DNA of 16,242 nt, from the NCBI GenBank assembly GCA_023426425.1, contig JAFAAT010000212.1:1-16242 (forward strand), written 5' to 3'. A model generated the notes under the pieces. The model searched no databases and was not told the DNA's origin. It was given only the letters and a program-made list of their open reading frames with translations. The stretch comes from Bacteroidota bacterium (GTDB lineage: Bacteria > Bacteroidota > Bacteroidia > Chitinophagales > Chitinophagaceae). The position numbers and the translations under genes are program-made. This document shows positions 6,335 to 13,854 of this stretch, one piece after another (position 1 is the stretch's first letter; each line of letters starts with the position of its first letter).

Positions 6335-7118
6335 AGTTCAGATCACCCGGGCTTATGTTTGACTGGAGCAGTAGGGTAGCGCAGACATTAGCCATGAGGA
6401 ATTTCTCCCTGGGTGAAACATTCCCCAGGTAAACAATTCCCTTGTTGTCCATAAGGGAAACGGCAGCCACCGCCTCACCATCTGCATTAACTATCTCAAA
6501 GCCTGCTGCACCGAAAGGAATTCTGCGCTTTTTGTCTTTGTACAGAACCTCCCACACCGGCACTATCTGGTAATATTCCTCTCCTTTGTAGACATAACCG
6601 GTATAAGATTCTCTCCTCAACTGCGCATCTGTGTTATCCAGGTAAAGCTCCCAGGGCTGCTCGTCAGTGCCGAAATAGATCGCAGCTGAAAGGTTATTCT
6701 GCTGCGCTTCTGTGCCAACTGTTAGGAGCGGAAAGATCTGATTGGGAAAAGCGTTGGGATCGTTGCCTAATTTAAGATCGGTTGCAGAGATATTGGTCAG
6801 CATCAGCACCTGGCTGGTATCCTGCTGGTCGGAAAGCCTGAACCGGATAGACTGCCTGCCCTCCATATGTTCTTTCCAGATGAGTCCGGGAAAGCCTGAG
6901 GCAGCTCTCCATGATTTTATCGCGCCTCTTTTTACTTCAGTAGTAAAATAGCCACCAAAGCTGAGCTTCTGGCGGATGAGCAGACCCTGCCTTCCTTTTA
7001 CAGAATACTGCTCGTGCTGCCCCGCTAATGGAGTACTAAGTGCAAGGTTAAACCGCTGGCCAAAGCAAGTTGTTGCTGCAACTAAAAGCACTGAGAAAAG
7101 AAAACCCTTCATTTTCAT
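6333..7118 (-). CDS. Exported protein of unknown function
   Basis: A 261-residue protein with a clear signal peptide (MKMKGFLFSVLLVAATTCFGQ, residues 1-21), so it is exported to the periplasm or cell surface. A second methionine at residue 3 (ATG ending at 7112) is an equally good start. The mature part has alternating hydrophobic residues suggesting mostly beta structure (for example SAAIYFGTDEQPWELYLDN and YYQIVPVWEVLYKD). It contains one Cys near the C-terminus and no lipobox, membrane span or T9SS tail. I do not recognise the family. It is divergent from the carboxylase gene with 123 bases between the two starts, and convergent with the cold-shock gene. Composition and signal peptide make it a confident gene with unknown role. 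Confidence 0.8.
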   Translation of the reverse strand: MKMKGFLFSVLLVAATTCFGQRFNLALSTPLAGQHEQYSVKGRQGLLIRQKLSFGGYFTTEVKRGAIKSWRAASGFPGLIWKEHMEGRQSIRFRLSDQQDTSQVLMLTNISATDLKLGNDPNAFPNQIFPLLTVGTEAQQNNLSAAIYFGTDEQPWELYLDNTDAQLRRESYTGYVYKGEEYYQIVPVWEVLYKDKKRRIPFGAAGFEIVNADGEAVAAVSLMDNKGIVYLGNVSPREKFLMANVCATLLLQSNISPGDLN

Positions 7119-7198
7119 TCATTTGTGAGGAAAACGCTGCAGCTGCAAATTACCCCTATTCGCCGGACCGGTATTTTAGAATTTGTGCGATTAGCCTC

Positions 7199-7206
7199 TA
7201 TCTTTG
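7199..7206 (+). promoter_or_regulatory. -7 promoter box for the carboxylase gene
   Basis: TATCTTTG is an exact TAnnTTTG match ending 35 bases before the ATG at 7242, giving a leader of about 29 bases. A -33 TTG at ideal spacing is not evident; the nearest (7183-7185) is too close. Confidence 0.5.
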
Positions 7207-7241
7207 CCGCACCAGACGCAAGTCTGCAATGTTTTGGTAAT

Positions 7242-8870
7242 ATGGATATTGAATTCAATAAAAATGAAGACGCTATGCGGATGGCTGTAAGCCAGATGAA
7301 GCAGCGCCATGCACAGGTTTCGCTTGGAGGTGGTAAAAAAGCCATTGAGAAGGCAAGGGAAAAAGGAAAGCTGACTCCGAGGGAGCGAATCCAGTACCTC
7401 ATCGACAAGGACACTGAGTTCACTGAGATCGGATCTTTTGCTGGCTGGGAAATGTACCAGGAGCAGGGTGGTTGTCCCGCAGGTGGTACGGTCGGTGGAT
7501 TGGGCTATGTGAGTGGTCGCCAATGCGTAATTATTGCCAATGACAACACGGTAAAGGCAGGTGCCTGGTTCCCTATAAGTGGTAAGAAAAACCTGCGCCT
7601 GCAGGAGATCGCCATGGAAAACAAGTTGCCGGTGATTTACATCGTGGACAGCGCTGGCGTTTTTCTGCCTATGCAGGATGAGATCTTTCCTGATAAAGAG
7701 CACTTTGGAAGGATATTCCGTAACAACGCGGTGATGAGCGCCATGGGCATTACCCAGATTGCTGCAGTGATGGGGAGTTGCGTGGCTGGTGGAGCCTACC
7801 TTCCGATTATGAGCGACGAAACGCTCATGGTAGAAGGTAACGGATCTATTTTCCTGGCTGGTCCCTACCTGGTGAAGGCTGCCATCGGTGAGGATATTGA
7901 TATTCAGACTCTTGGCGGAGCTAAGACTCATACGGAGATCAGTGGAATTGCAGACTATAAGTTTGAGACAGAACAGGAATGCCTTGACCAGGTGCGCCGC
8001 ATCATGGATAAACTGGGTGCACGTAAGCATGCTGGTTTCGACAGGGTGAAGCCAGTAGAGCCAAAGAAGGATGTGAAGGAAATTTATGGACTAGTAAATG
8101 TGGAAAACAGCAAGCCATACGATGTGGTGGACGTTATCGAGAGAATTGTGGACAACAGTGAGTTTGACCAGTTTAAAGAGGACTACGGGAAAACTATTGT
8201 CTGCGGTTATGCGCGGATTGACGGCTGGGCTGTGGGCATTGTAGCCAACCAGCGAAAGATAGTGAAGAGCGGCAAGGGCGAGATGCAGATGGGTGGCGTG
8301 ATCTATAACGACAGTGCTGATAAGGCTGCCAGATTTATTCAGAACTGTAATCAAAAGCAAATCCCATTGGTATTCCTGCAGGATGTGACTGGCTTCATGG
8401 TAGGAAGCCGGAGTGAACATTCTGGCATCATCAAGGATGGAGCAAAGCTGGTCAATGCGGTTGCTAATTCTGTAGTGCCGAAGATTACAATCATCACAGG
8501 TAATTCATATGGCGCAGGTAACTATGCAATGTGTGGAAAGGCTTATGATCCGAGGTTTATTTATGCGTGGCCTAATGCGAAGATTGCAGTAATGGGCGGA
8601 GAGCAGGCAGCCAAGACGCTTTTGCAGATTCAGGTGGCTTCCTTGAAAGCGAAGGGTGAGGTCATTGACCCGGAGAAAGAGAAAGCGCTTCTGAAAGAAA
8701 TTACTGACAGGAACACGGCTCAAACTTCATCATATTACGCTGCTGCGCGCCTTTGGGTAGATGAGATCATTGATCCTGCGGATACCCGGAAAAGGATCTC
8801 AGAGGGAATAGCCGCTGCCAGCCATGCGCCTGTTGAGAAAGAATGGAATAGCGGTGTGTTTCAGGTGTAA
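7242..8870 (+). CDS. Acyl-CoA carboxylase carboxyltransferase (beta) subunit, methylcrotonyl-CoA carboxylase type
   Basis: This 542-residue cytoplasmic enzyme transfers CO2 from carboxybiotin to an acyl-CoA. Sequence blocks fit the MccB branch: VDSAGVFLPMQDEIFPDKEHFGRIF, MGSCVAGGAYLPIMSDE and GSIFLAGPYLVKAAIGE in the N-terminal crotonase-like half. In the C-terminal half they are TGFMVGSRSEHSGIIKDGAK, GNSYGAGNYAMCGKAYDPRF and WPNAKIAVMGGEQAA. MccB acts in leucine breakdown, making 3-methylglutaconyl-CoA; a propionyl-CoA or other branched acyl-CoA role cannot be excluded. The open frame extends upstream to 7125. The ATG at 7242 (MDIEFNKNEDAM) is preferred because it gives the usual N-terminus, sits behind a -7 box, and the extra residues are unlike the family. 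The biotin-carrying alpha subunit is not adjacent. A strong terminator follows. Confidence 0.93.
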   Translation: MDIEFNKNEDAMRMAVSQMKQRHAQVSLGGGKKAIEKAREKGKLTPRERIQYLIDKDTEFTEIGSFAGWEMYQEQGGCPAGGTVGGLGYVSGRQCVIIANDNTVKAGAWFPISGKKNLRLQEIAMENKLPVIYIVDSAGVFLPMQDEIFPDKEHFGRIFRNNAVMSAMGITQIAAVMGSCVAGGAYLPIMSDETLMVEGNGSIFLAGPYLVKAAIGEDIDIQTLGGAKTHTEISGIADYKFETEQECLDQVRRIMDKLGARKHAGFDRVKPVEPKKDVKEIYGLVNVENSKPYDVVDVIERIVDNSEFDQFKEDYGKTIVCGYARIDGWAVGIVANQRKIVKSGKGEMQMGGVIYNDSADKAARFIQNCNQKQIPLVFLQDVTGFMVGSRSEHSGIIKDGAKLVNAVANSVVPKITIITGNSYGAGNYAMCGKAYDPRFIYAWPNAKIAVMGGEQAAKTLLQIQVASLKAKGEVIDPEKEKALLKEITDRNTAQTSSYYAAARLWVDEIIDPADTRKRISEGIAAASHAPVEKEWNSGVFQV

Positions 8871-8895
8871 ATTCTAAAAGAAAACTGTTCTATAG

Positions 8896-8936
8896 GCCTG
8901 CCGGGAGATGTTTCCCGGCAGGCTTTTCTGTTTTTT
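8896..8936 (+). terminator. Rho-independent terminator of the carboxylase gene
   Basis: An 11-bp perfect stem (GCCTGCCGGGA at 8896-8906 with TCCCGGCAGGC at 8913-8923) has a 6-base loop and is followed by TTTTCTGTTTTTT. It starts 26 bases after the stop codon. Confidence 0.93.
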
Positions 8937-9062
8937 GTGCAGCGTTATCAGATTGTTTGTGCTGAACGATATCAGACAGACGTAACGGTGGAAGCCCGTT
9001 TTTTATTGTGATCGACCCAACCTTTTTTGCGTTTTTGCCTTTCTCTAATCAAAAAACCATCT

Positions 9063-11225
9063 ATGAAGAAGTTTACCCTTGCATTGTTATGCCTGCTTTT
9101 TTCCGTCAGGTTATTTGCTTCCCATGTCTCCAATGCTGATATCAGGTATGAGTATACAGGTGTCGGTGATTTGTACCGGGTGTATTTGACAGCTGTTAAA
9201 GTGTGTGAGCCTAATGCCGCATCCCTGGGTCTTACAGCCGATGTGGAATTTAATTCAGCCTGTGGCAGTTTCAACAGGCTATTGCCAGCTGTGTCCATCG
9301 ACACTTTTGGCCATTTCTGCCCTGGCTCTATGGGGTCGTGTAATATGCCGGGGTCAGTTTTTCCGCAGTTTATAAGACACATTTATGTAGATACGGTAAC
9401 CCTCACTGCATGTTCAGACTGGAAGATTTCCTGGCAACTGTGTTGCAGAACAACTGGTGTTGTTAACCTACTTACTCCAGGAAGCGATAATATTTACGTT
9501 GAAGCCTTTCTCAATAACAGTACTGCGGTCAATTCCAGCCCCATCGTGGCAAATCCACCGCACGCTTTGGTAGCTACTGGATTCCTGACCAGCACTCCAA
9601 TTCAGGCCGTTGACCCTGAGCATGATAGCATCGTTTACGAGTTGTATCAACCCGGTAACACTGCTACTTCAGCAGCGACTTACGCGCCCGGATATAGCTT
9701 TGCTCTTCCGCTTGGTACTGGTAGCAGTGTAACAGTGAATGTGCCTGCTCAAACCTTGGACATAACTGCCATGTTCTCCGGTAAGTTTACGCTCGCGTTA
9801 CGCATCAAGGATTATCGCAATGGTCAACTGGTTGGATACAGCTCACGTGATTTTATGGTGCTTTCCATGAATGGTACAGCTGCTCCTACAACTCCAATGC
9901 TTGCTACCGGCAGCAATACCCATATTGTTACCTGCCCCGGACAAAGCCATAGCCTTACGTACACATTTAATGATTCACCCTCAGACTCAGTGAATCTCAC
10001 TGTGACTACTCCAACTATTCCGGGTTTTACATTCAGCCAGTCTGTTACCCCTGGCGTTGGAAGTGCCACTGCGACTGTATCCTGGACTACTCCGGCTTCC
10101 TATGATCCGGCCACAATGCCTTATTTCTATATCCTGTTTGATGCTCATGATAATGCCTGCCCTGCTAGTAACTCCGGACTCTACAACGTTGCTATACTAG
10201 GAACACAATGCAGTACCGACAGCGTCTGGGCTGGCGATGCCAACGGCGACTATACCGTCAATGTCTATGATCCGCTCGCGGTGGCTGTAGCCTATGGTAC
10301 CACTGGTAGTACAAGACCGGGTGCTACAACAACCTGGCAGGCTGAGTATTGTCCCAACTGGACAGATACTTTTATGAACAGCGTTAATATGAAGCATGCA
10401 GATTGTAATGGCGATGGCGTAGTAGATGCTTCTGATCTCGGCGCAGTAAACAGCAACTGGGGGAGTGTACATCTGAAAGGAACGCCCAGAGGTAAGACCA
10501 CAGCGGTGCCAGACCTCTGGCTGGACGTATCCAACATCAGTTTCCACCCTGGAGCTACAGTAAATATTCCAGTTAAACTTGGCTCTGCTACTTACCCTAT
10601 GAATGACTTCTACGGTGTAGCAACGGATATGTCGATCACCGGAGTCACACTTCCTTCACCAGCTTCCATCTCGCACAGTACGAGCTGGGTAGGTTCTTCA
10701 ACTAATACCCTGGCATTTGCAAAAGCAGATGCGACAGGAAACCTGTCGTGGGCATACGCTAGAACAGATCATCAGAATGTGAATGGTCAAGGAACTATTG
10801 GAATGCTGCAGTTGACTATTCCGGCCAATGCTACAGTAGGCTCACAACTGAATTTTAGCTTCGCTAATACACGCATCATCGATAAGGACATGAATGAACT
10901 CACAGGGTTCAATGTGATAGACACGATGGTGCTGATCACTCCTTTATCTGTAGGTTCCGTTGAACGCAATATCACACTGGCACAGGTTGTGCCCAATCCT
11001 TCCCGCGGTAGTGCTACCCTGCAAGTACAAACCAGAGTTGCGTCTCAACTTTCTGTACGGGTCCAGGATGTTTCGGGAAAGACAGTGTCTCTGATGCAGT
11101 ATAGTGTTTCCCAAGGTGCCAATGAACTCAGTCTGCCTGCTGCAGAGCTGAGCTCTGGATTTTACCTGATCCAGCTTGTTGACGCAGAGGGTAACCAGCA
11201 AAGCCTGAAATGGATTAAAGAGTAA
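9063..11225 (+). CDS. T9SS-secreted protein with dockerin-like calcium loops and cohesin-like segment
   Basis: A 720-residue cell-surface or secreted protein. The ATG at 9063 gives a proper signal peptide (MKKFTLALLCLLFSVRLFAS, residues 1-20); an upstream in-frame ATG at 9027 would bury it. Residues 21-270 begin SHVSNADIRYEYTGVGDLYRVYLTAVKVCEP, a beginning typical of large Bacteroidota gliding/adhesin-type surface proteins, and contain many cysteines. Residues 390-403 (AGDANGDYTVNVYD) and 446-459 (ADCNGDGVVDASDL) are two dockerin/EF-hand-like calcium loops. Residues about 484-625 (GATVNIPVKL..., GTIGMLQLTIPANATVGSQL) resemble a cohesin-type beta sandwich. Residues about 636-720, with VVPNPSRG and ending SLKWIKE, are the type A Por-secretion sorting domain that directs export by the type IX system. 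It is a lone gene with its own terminator. Substrate or partner is unknown; a role in adhesion or surface assembly is inferred. Confidence 0.88.
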   Translation: MKKFTLALLCLLFSVRLFASHVSNADIRYEYTGVGDLYRVYLTAVKVCEPNAASLGLTADVEFNSACGSFNRLLPAVSIDTFGHFCPGSMGSCNMPGSVFPQFIRHIYVDTVTLTACSDWKISWQLCCRTTGVVNLLTPGSDNIYVEAFLNNSTAVNSSPIVANPPHALVATGFLTSTPIQAVDPEHDSIVYELYQPGNTATSAATYAPGYSFALPLGTGSSVTVNVPAQTLDITAMFSGKFTLALRIKDYRNGQLVGYSSRDFMVLSMNGTAAPTTPMLATGSNTHIVTCPGQSHSLTYTFNDSPSDSVNLTVTTPTIPGFTFSQSVTPGVGSATATVSWTTPASYDPATMPYFYILFDAHDNACPASNSGLYNVAILGTQCSTDSVWAGDANGDYTVNVYDPLAVAVAYGTTGSTRPGATTTWQAEYCPNWTDTFMNSVNMKHADCNGDGVVDASDLGAVNSNWGSVHLKGTPRGKTTAVPDLWLDVSNISFHPGATVNIPVKLGSATYPMNDFYGVATDMSITGVTLPSPASISHSTSWVGSSTNTLAFAKADATGNLSWAYARTDHQNVNGQGTIGMLQLTIPANATVGSQLNFSFANTRIIDKDMNELTGFNVIDTMVLITPLSVGSVERNITLAQVVPNPSRGSATLQVQTRVASQLSVRVQDVSGKTVSLMQYSVSQGANELSLPAAELSSGFYLIQLVDAEGNQQSLKWIKE

Positions 11226-11241
11226 TCCTGCCCCTAAATAT

Positions 11242-11278
11242 AAAGTACAGGCCGCCGTCAGGCGGCTTTTACTTTTTT
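11242..11278 (+). terminator. Rho-independent terminator of the T9SS-protein gene
   Basis: GCCGCC (11251-11256) pairs with GGCGGC (11261-11266) around a GTCA tetraloop, followed by TTTTACTTTTTT. The stem can extend through a 3x3 internal loop to AAAGTA/TACTTT (11242-11247 with 11270-11275). Confidence 0.9.
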
Positions 11279-11437
11279 GAGAACTTGAGGAATGAGGACG
11301 TCAATTGCCATAGAAGCATGCACCTTCGTAAAGGGAAAGCCTATATAGGACACCCTGATACGGTTTAGAAAAAACTGAAGTCGTGAGGGTATGATTTTCC
11401 TGTCTTTACATACTACTCACTTCAAAAAAGTTACCTT

Positions 11438-12409
11438 ATGTTTTACCATGTAAAGGAATTGCAATTCAATGCAAGGGTCTCAAAACCGGACCCGGCATTC
11501 GCATCACTGTTATTGGAACAGTTCGGAGGAGCCAATGGAGAACTAGCGGCTGCACTACGATATTTCGGCCAGGCTTTTGCAGCCAAAAAGCCTTTCCCCG
11601 ATAAGTATGACATGCTGATGGATATAGCCACTGAGGAATTCAGCCATTTGGAGATAGTGGGTGCCACTATCCAGATGTTGTTGCAGGGCGTAAATGGCGA
11701 ACTCAAAAACGCTGCTGAGAATTCTGAGATCATGCAACTGATGAACGGAAAAGCTGCTAAGGAGGACCTGATCCACAAGGCTATGGTGGCACCTGAGTTC
11801 CTCGTAGGCACTGCGGGTGGCCCCGCATATGTAAACAGTAACGGTGTGCCCTGGACAGCAGCGTATATAAATGGTGATGTACAGGGAGACCTTACCTCTG
11901 ACCTGCGTTCAGATATGGGTGCAGAGACCCGGGCAAAAATGGTTTACGAATATCTGCTGCAGTTTACAGACGACCAGTATGTAAAGGAAACGCTGCGTTT
12001 CCTGATGACCAGGGAGGTTGCTCACTTCCAGATGTTTGAAGCTGCATTGGAGACTATTCAACCGAATTTCCCAATGGGAGTACTACAGAGCGATCCACGA
12101 TACAGCAATCTCTATTTCAATATGAGCAACGGTACCACCATCCGTGGTCCCTGGAACAGTGGCGAGTCTACTCAAATGGGTGAACAATGGCAGTATATAG
12201 AAGATCCGATCCAGAAAGTGTTGGAGACAAACGGACTGCTGAACTGCGAGCCACAGGGCACTGCAAGAACAATGGAGGGTACTGATCAGATCAATTATGG
12301 GATGAGCCGTGAACGCAGTGAGGAGATCAATATGGCTGTGCCGATTGGGCATCAGCAATGGAATGACAGCTATCCTGAAAGCGGTGGCTCAAATGCGACA
12401 ATGAAATAA
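11438..12409 (+). CDS. Manganese catalase
   Basis: This 323-residue non-heme catalase breaks hydrogen peroxide into water and oxygen at a dimanganese centre in a four-helix bundle. Expected ligands are visible: E35 (GGANGELAAALRYFGQ), E67 and H70 (ATEEFSHLE), E163 (GAETRAKMVYEY), and H196 (TREVAHFQMFEAAL). The spacing of 33 between E163 and H196 matches the E148/H181 pair of the Lactobacillus enzyme. The C-terminal tail (residues 225-323) is longer than a minimal catalase and ends in a low-complexity polar stretch, common in environmental members. No signal peptide, so cytoplasmic. The next gene starts 5 bases after the stop, so a two-gene oxidative-stress unit is likely. The 200-base upstream region holds the previous terminator but no obvious -7 box. 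Confidence 0.95.
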   Translation: MFYHVKELQFNARVSKPDPAFASLLLEQFGGANGELAAALRYFGQAFAAKKPFPDKYDMLMDIATEEFSHLEIVGATIQMLLQGVNGELKNAAENSEIMQLMNGKAAKEDLIHKAMVAPEFLVGTAGGPAYVNSNGVPWTAAYINGDVQGDLTSDLRSDMGAETRAKMVYEYLLQFTDDQYVKETLRFLMTREVAHFQMFEAALETIQPNFPMGVLQSDPRYSNLYFNMSNGTTIRGPWNSGESTQMGEQWQYIEDPIQKVLETNGLLNCEPQGTARTMEGTDQINYGMSRERSEEINMAVPIGHQQWNDSYPESGGSNATMK

Positions 12410-12414
12410 TAGGA

Positions 12415-13101
12415 ATGCAGATTTTAACCGAAGAACTGAAAGACAGAAATACCAGTAAAGAAGCGGATCGGGTGGAAGTGGTTTACTACACCGATCCGCT
12501 TTGCTGCTGGAGCTGGGCACTGGAGCCGCAACTTAAGGAACTGAAAGCCAGGAAGGGTGAGGCACTTGATTGGAGATATTGCATGGGTGGGCTGATCCCG
12601 GACTGGAACAGCTACCATGATCCGGTGAACTCTATCTCGAGGCCTACGCAGATGGGTCCTTTATGGATGGAAGTAAAATATAAGTTCGGCGTAACACTTA
12701 ACGACAGGATCTGGTTTACAGATCCGCCTGCCTCTTCCTATCCTGCCTGTATCGCGGTGAAGACAGCTGGTCTGCAATCCGCAGCAGCTGCAGAGGAGTA
12801 TCTTTCATTGTTACGGAAGGCATCGATGGAAGACGCAAGAAATATCGCGAGGAAAGCCATACTATTTGAAGAGGCTGAAAAGATCACAGTTCCATTTGAT
12901 CAGGAGCTCTTCAGAAAAGACCTGGAGGCGGATAAAGGTGTGGCACTGTTCCGCAGAGACCTGGAGGAGATCAGAGTTTTGGGAGTGCAGCGGTTTCCGA
13001 CCATACTGATGCAAAAGCAGGGGAAGCCGGGCATTATAATGACCGGTTTCAGGCCTGTAGAAGTGCTGGAAGAGGCTCTTGAGAAATTATTAGAAGGCTG
13101 A
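12415..13101 (+). CDS. DsbA-like thioredoxin-fold protein (FrnE/SpxH-type) with CCWS site
   Basis: A 228-residue cytoplasmic thioredoxin-fold protein. After a short polar N-terminus comes VEVVYYTDPLCCWSWALEP. The DPLCxWxW block matches DsbA-family proteins of the FrnE/SpxH type, whose site is normally CxxC. Here it reads C30-C31-W32-S33, so the second resolving cysteine is replaced by serine while an extra cysteine sits next to the first. The cis-proline segment RFPTIL (P195) is present at the expected place near the C-terminus, and further cysteines are C56 and C112. The gene follows the Mn-catalase stop by 5 bases and is almost certainly co-transcribed with it. That suggests a role in thiol or peroxide stress, either as oxidoreductase or as an adaptor like SpxH. 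There is no signal peptide. The fold is confident; the activity is uncertain. Confidence 0.85.
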   Translation: MQILTEELKDRNTSKEADRVEVVYYTDPLCCWSWALEPQLKELKARKGEALDWRYCMGGLIPDWNSYHDPVNSISRPTQMGPLWMEVKYKFGVTLNDRIWFTDPPASSYPACIAVKTAGLQSAAAAEEYLSLLRKASMEDARNIARKAILFEEAEKITVPFDQELFRKDLEADKGVALFRRDLEEIRVLGVQRFPTILMQKQGKPGIIMTGFRPVEVLEEALEKLLEG

Positions 13102-13116
13102 TATGGTATGGCTGAT

Positions 13117-13124
13117 TAAATTTG
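13117..13124 (+). promoter_or_regulatory. -7-like box before the DUF5683 gene
   Basis: TAAATTTG is an exact TAnnTTTG match ending 19 bases before the TTG start at 13144. No good -33 TTG is seen, so support is partial. It would allow this gene to be transcribed separately from the catalase unit. Confidence 0.4.
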
Positions 13125-13143
13125 CTGCCTAAAGCCGCTGTAG

Positions 13144-13761
13144 TTGATAAGGATATTCATTCTGTTTATATTGGTGACGATGTATTTGCCGTCCTTTGGG
13201 CAGGCAGTGCCTGATACGACGCTGATGAAGCATCCGATTCCCGACTCTGCAAAGGTGGTAGCTGATCGTGTGAGGGCGCTTCCGAATGATGCTGAGGGAG
13301 TACGTTACACTCCGGAGCCCTGGCAGCCGAATCCAAAAAAGGCTGGTCTGTATTCTGCAATCCTCCCGGGTTCAGGTCAGCTGTACAATCGTCAGTATTG
13401 GAAAATACCTGTAGTGCTTGCAGGTGTGGGAGTTGCGGCCTATGTGATCAAATTCAACTCCGATCAGTACAGGACCTATAGGCGCGCCTATATTGCCTCA
13501 CTGGATCAGGATCCTGCTACTGTAAACGAGTTTGAAGGTCTCTATGGTACTGCGCAACTACAACAGTTGCAGGACGGCTACAAGAGATATCTTGACATGA
13601 GTGTGCTCTTTACTGTAGTGGGTTATACACTACAGGTAATTGATGCGGTAGTATTTGCACACCTCAGGAACTTTGACATGAGCCGTGACCTAAGCCTGAA
13701 ACTAAGTCCGGTAGCTGATCCGTATGGAGCTGGTATCGGACTGGTGGTGAATTTTAAGTAG
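13144..13761 (+). CDS. DUF5683-domain membrane/envelope protein, TTG start
   Basis: A 205-residue protein of the Bacteroidota DUF5683 family, recognised by KKAGLYSAILPGSGQLYNRQYWKIPVV (residues 65-91), where PGSGQLYN is the hallmark. The N-terminus MIRIFILFILVTMYLPSFGQA is a signal peptide. The start must be TTG at 13144, because an in-frame TAG lies at 13141-13143 and the first ATG (13180) would leave only nine residues before the cleavage site. Hydrophobic segments at about 88-103 and 151-172 are likely membrane-embedded. The family often lies near chromosome-partitioning or lipoprotein genes, but no function is established. Here it sits 42 bases after the DsbA-like gene and 93 bases before pcm, in the same direction. 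The family call is firm; the start is unusual but well constrained. Confidence 0.82.
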   Translation: MIRIFILFILVTMYLPSFGQAVPDTTLMKHPIPDSAKVVADRVRALPNDAEGVRYTPEPWQPNPKKAGLYSAILPGSGQLYNRQYWKIPVVLAGVGVAAYVIKFNSDQYRTYRRAYIASLDQDPATVNEFEGLYGTAQLQQLQDGYKRYLDMSVLFTVVGYTLQVIDAVVFAHLRNFDMSRDLSLKLSPVADPYGAGIGLVVNFK

Positions 13762-13842
13762 TGTTCTATTCTGAGTTTCAGGTCCGTACAGTTTAGAAGC
13801 ACATAAAGCTGTTGTTACATTTTATTTACACGAGTACTGTTC

Positions 13843-13850
13843 TAACTTTG
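13843..13850 (+). promoter_or_regulatory. -7 promoter box for pcm (leaderless transcript likely)
   Basis: TAACTTTG is an exact TAnnTTTG match only 4 bases from the ATG at 13855. A start about seven bases past this box would fall on or next to the A of the start codon. The -33 region has no perfect TTG at normal spacing. Confidence 0.5.
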
Positions 13851-13854
13851 CCCT

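Noticed and set aside
7191..8030. Long minus-strand open frame (279 codons) opposite the carboxylase gene
   Set aside because: It is antisense to a strongly conserved enzyme gene and has His/Cys-rich, unprotein-like composition.
8984..9008. Second terminator or attenuator (AACGG/CCGTT followed by TTTTT) before the T9SS-protein gene
   Set aside because: Only a 5-bp stem with a 7-base loop, directly behind a much stronger terminator; too weak to call.
9027..9062. Upstream ATG as the start of the T9SS-secreted protein
   Set aside because: It would add 12 residues ahead of a clean signal peptide beginning at 9063, which is the better start.
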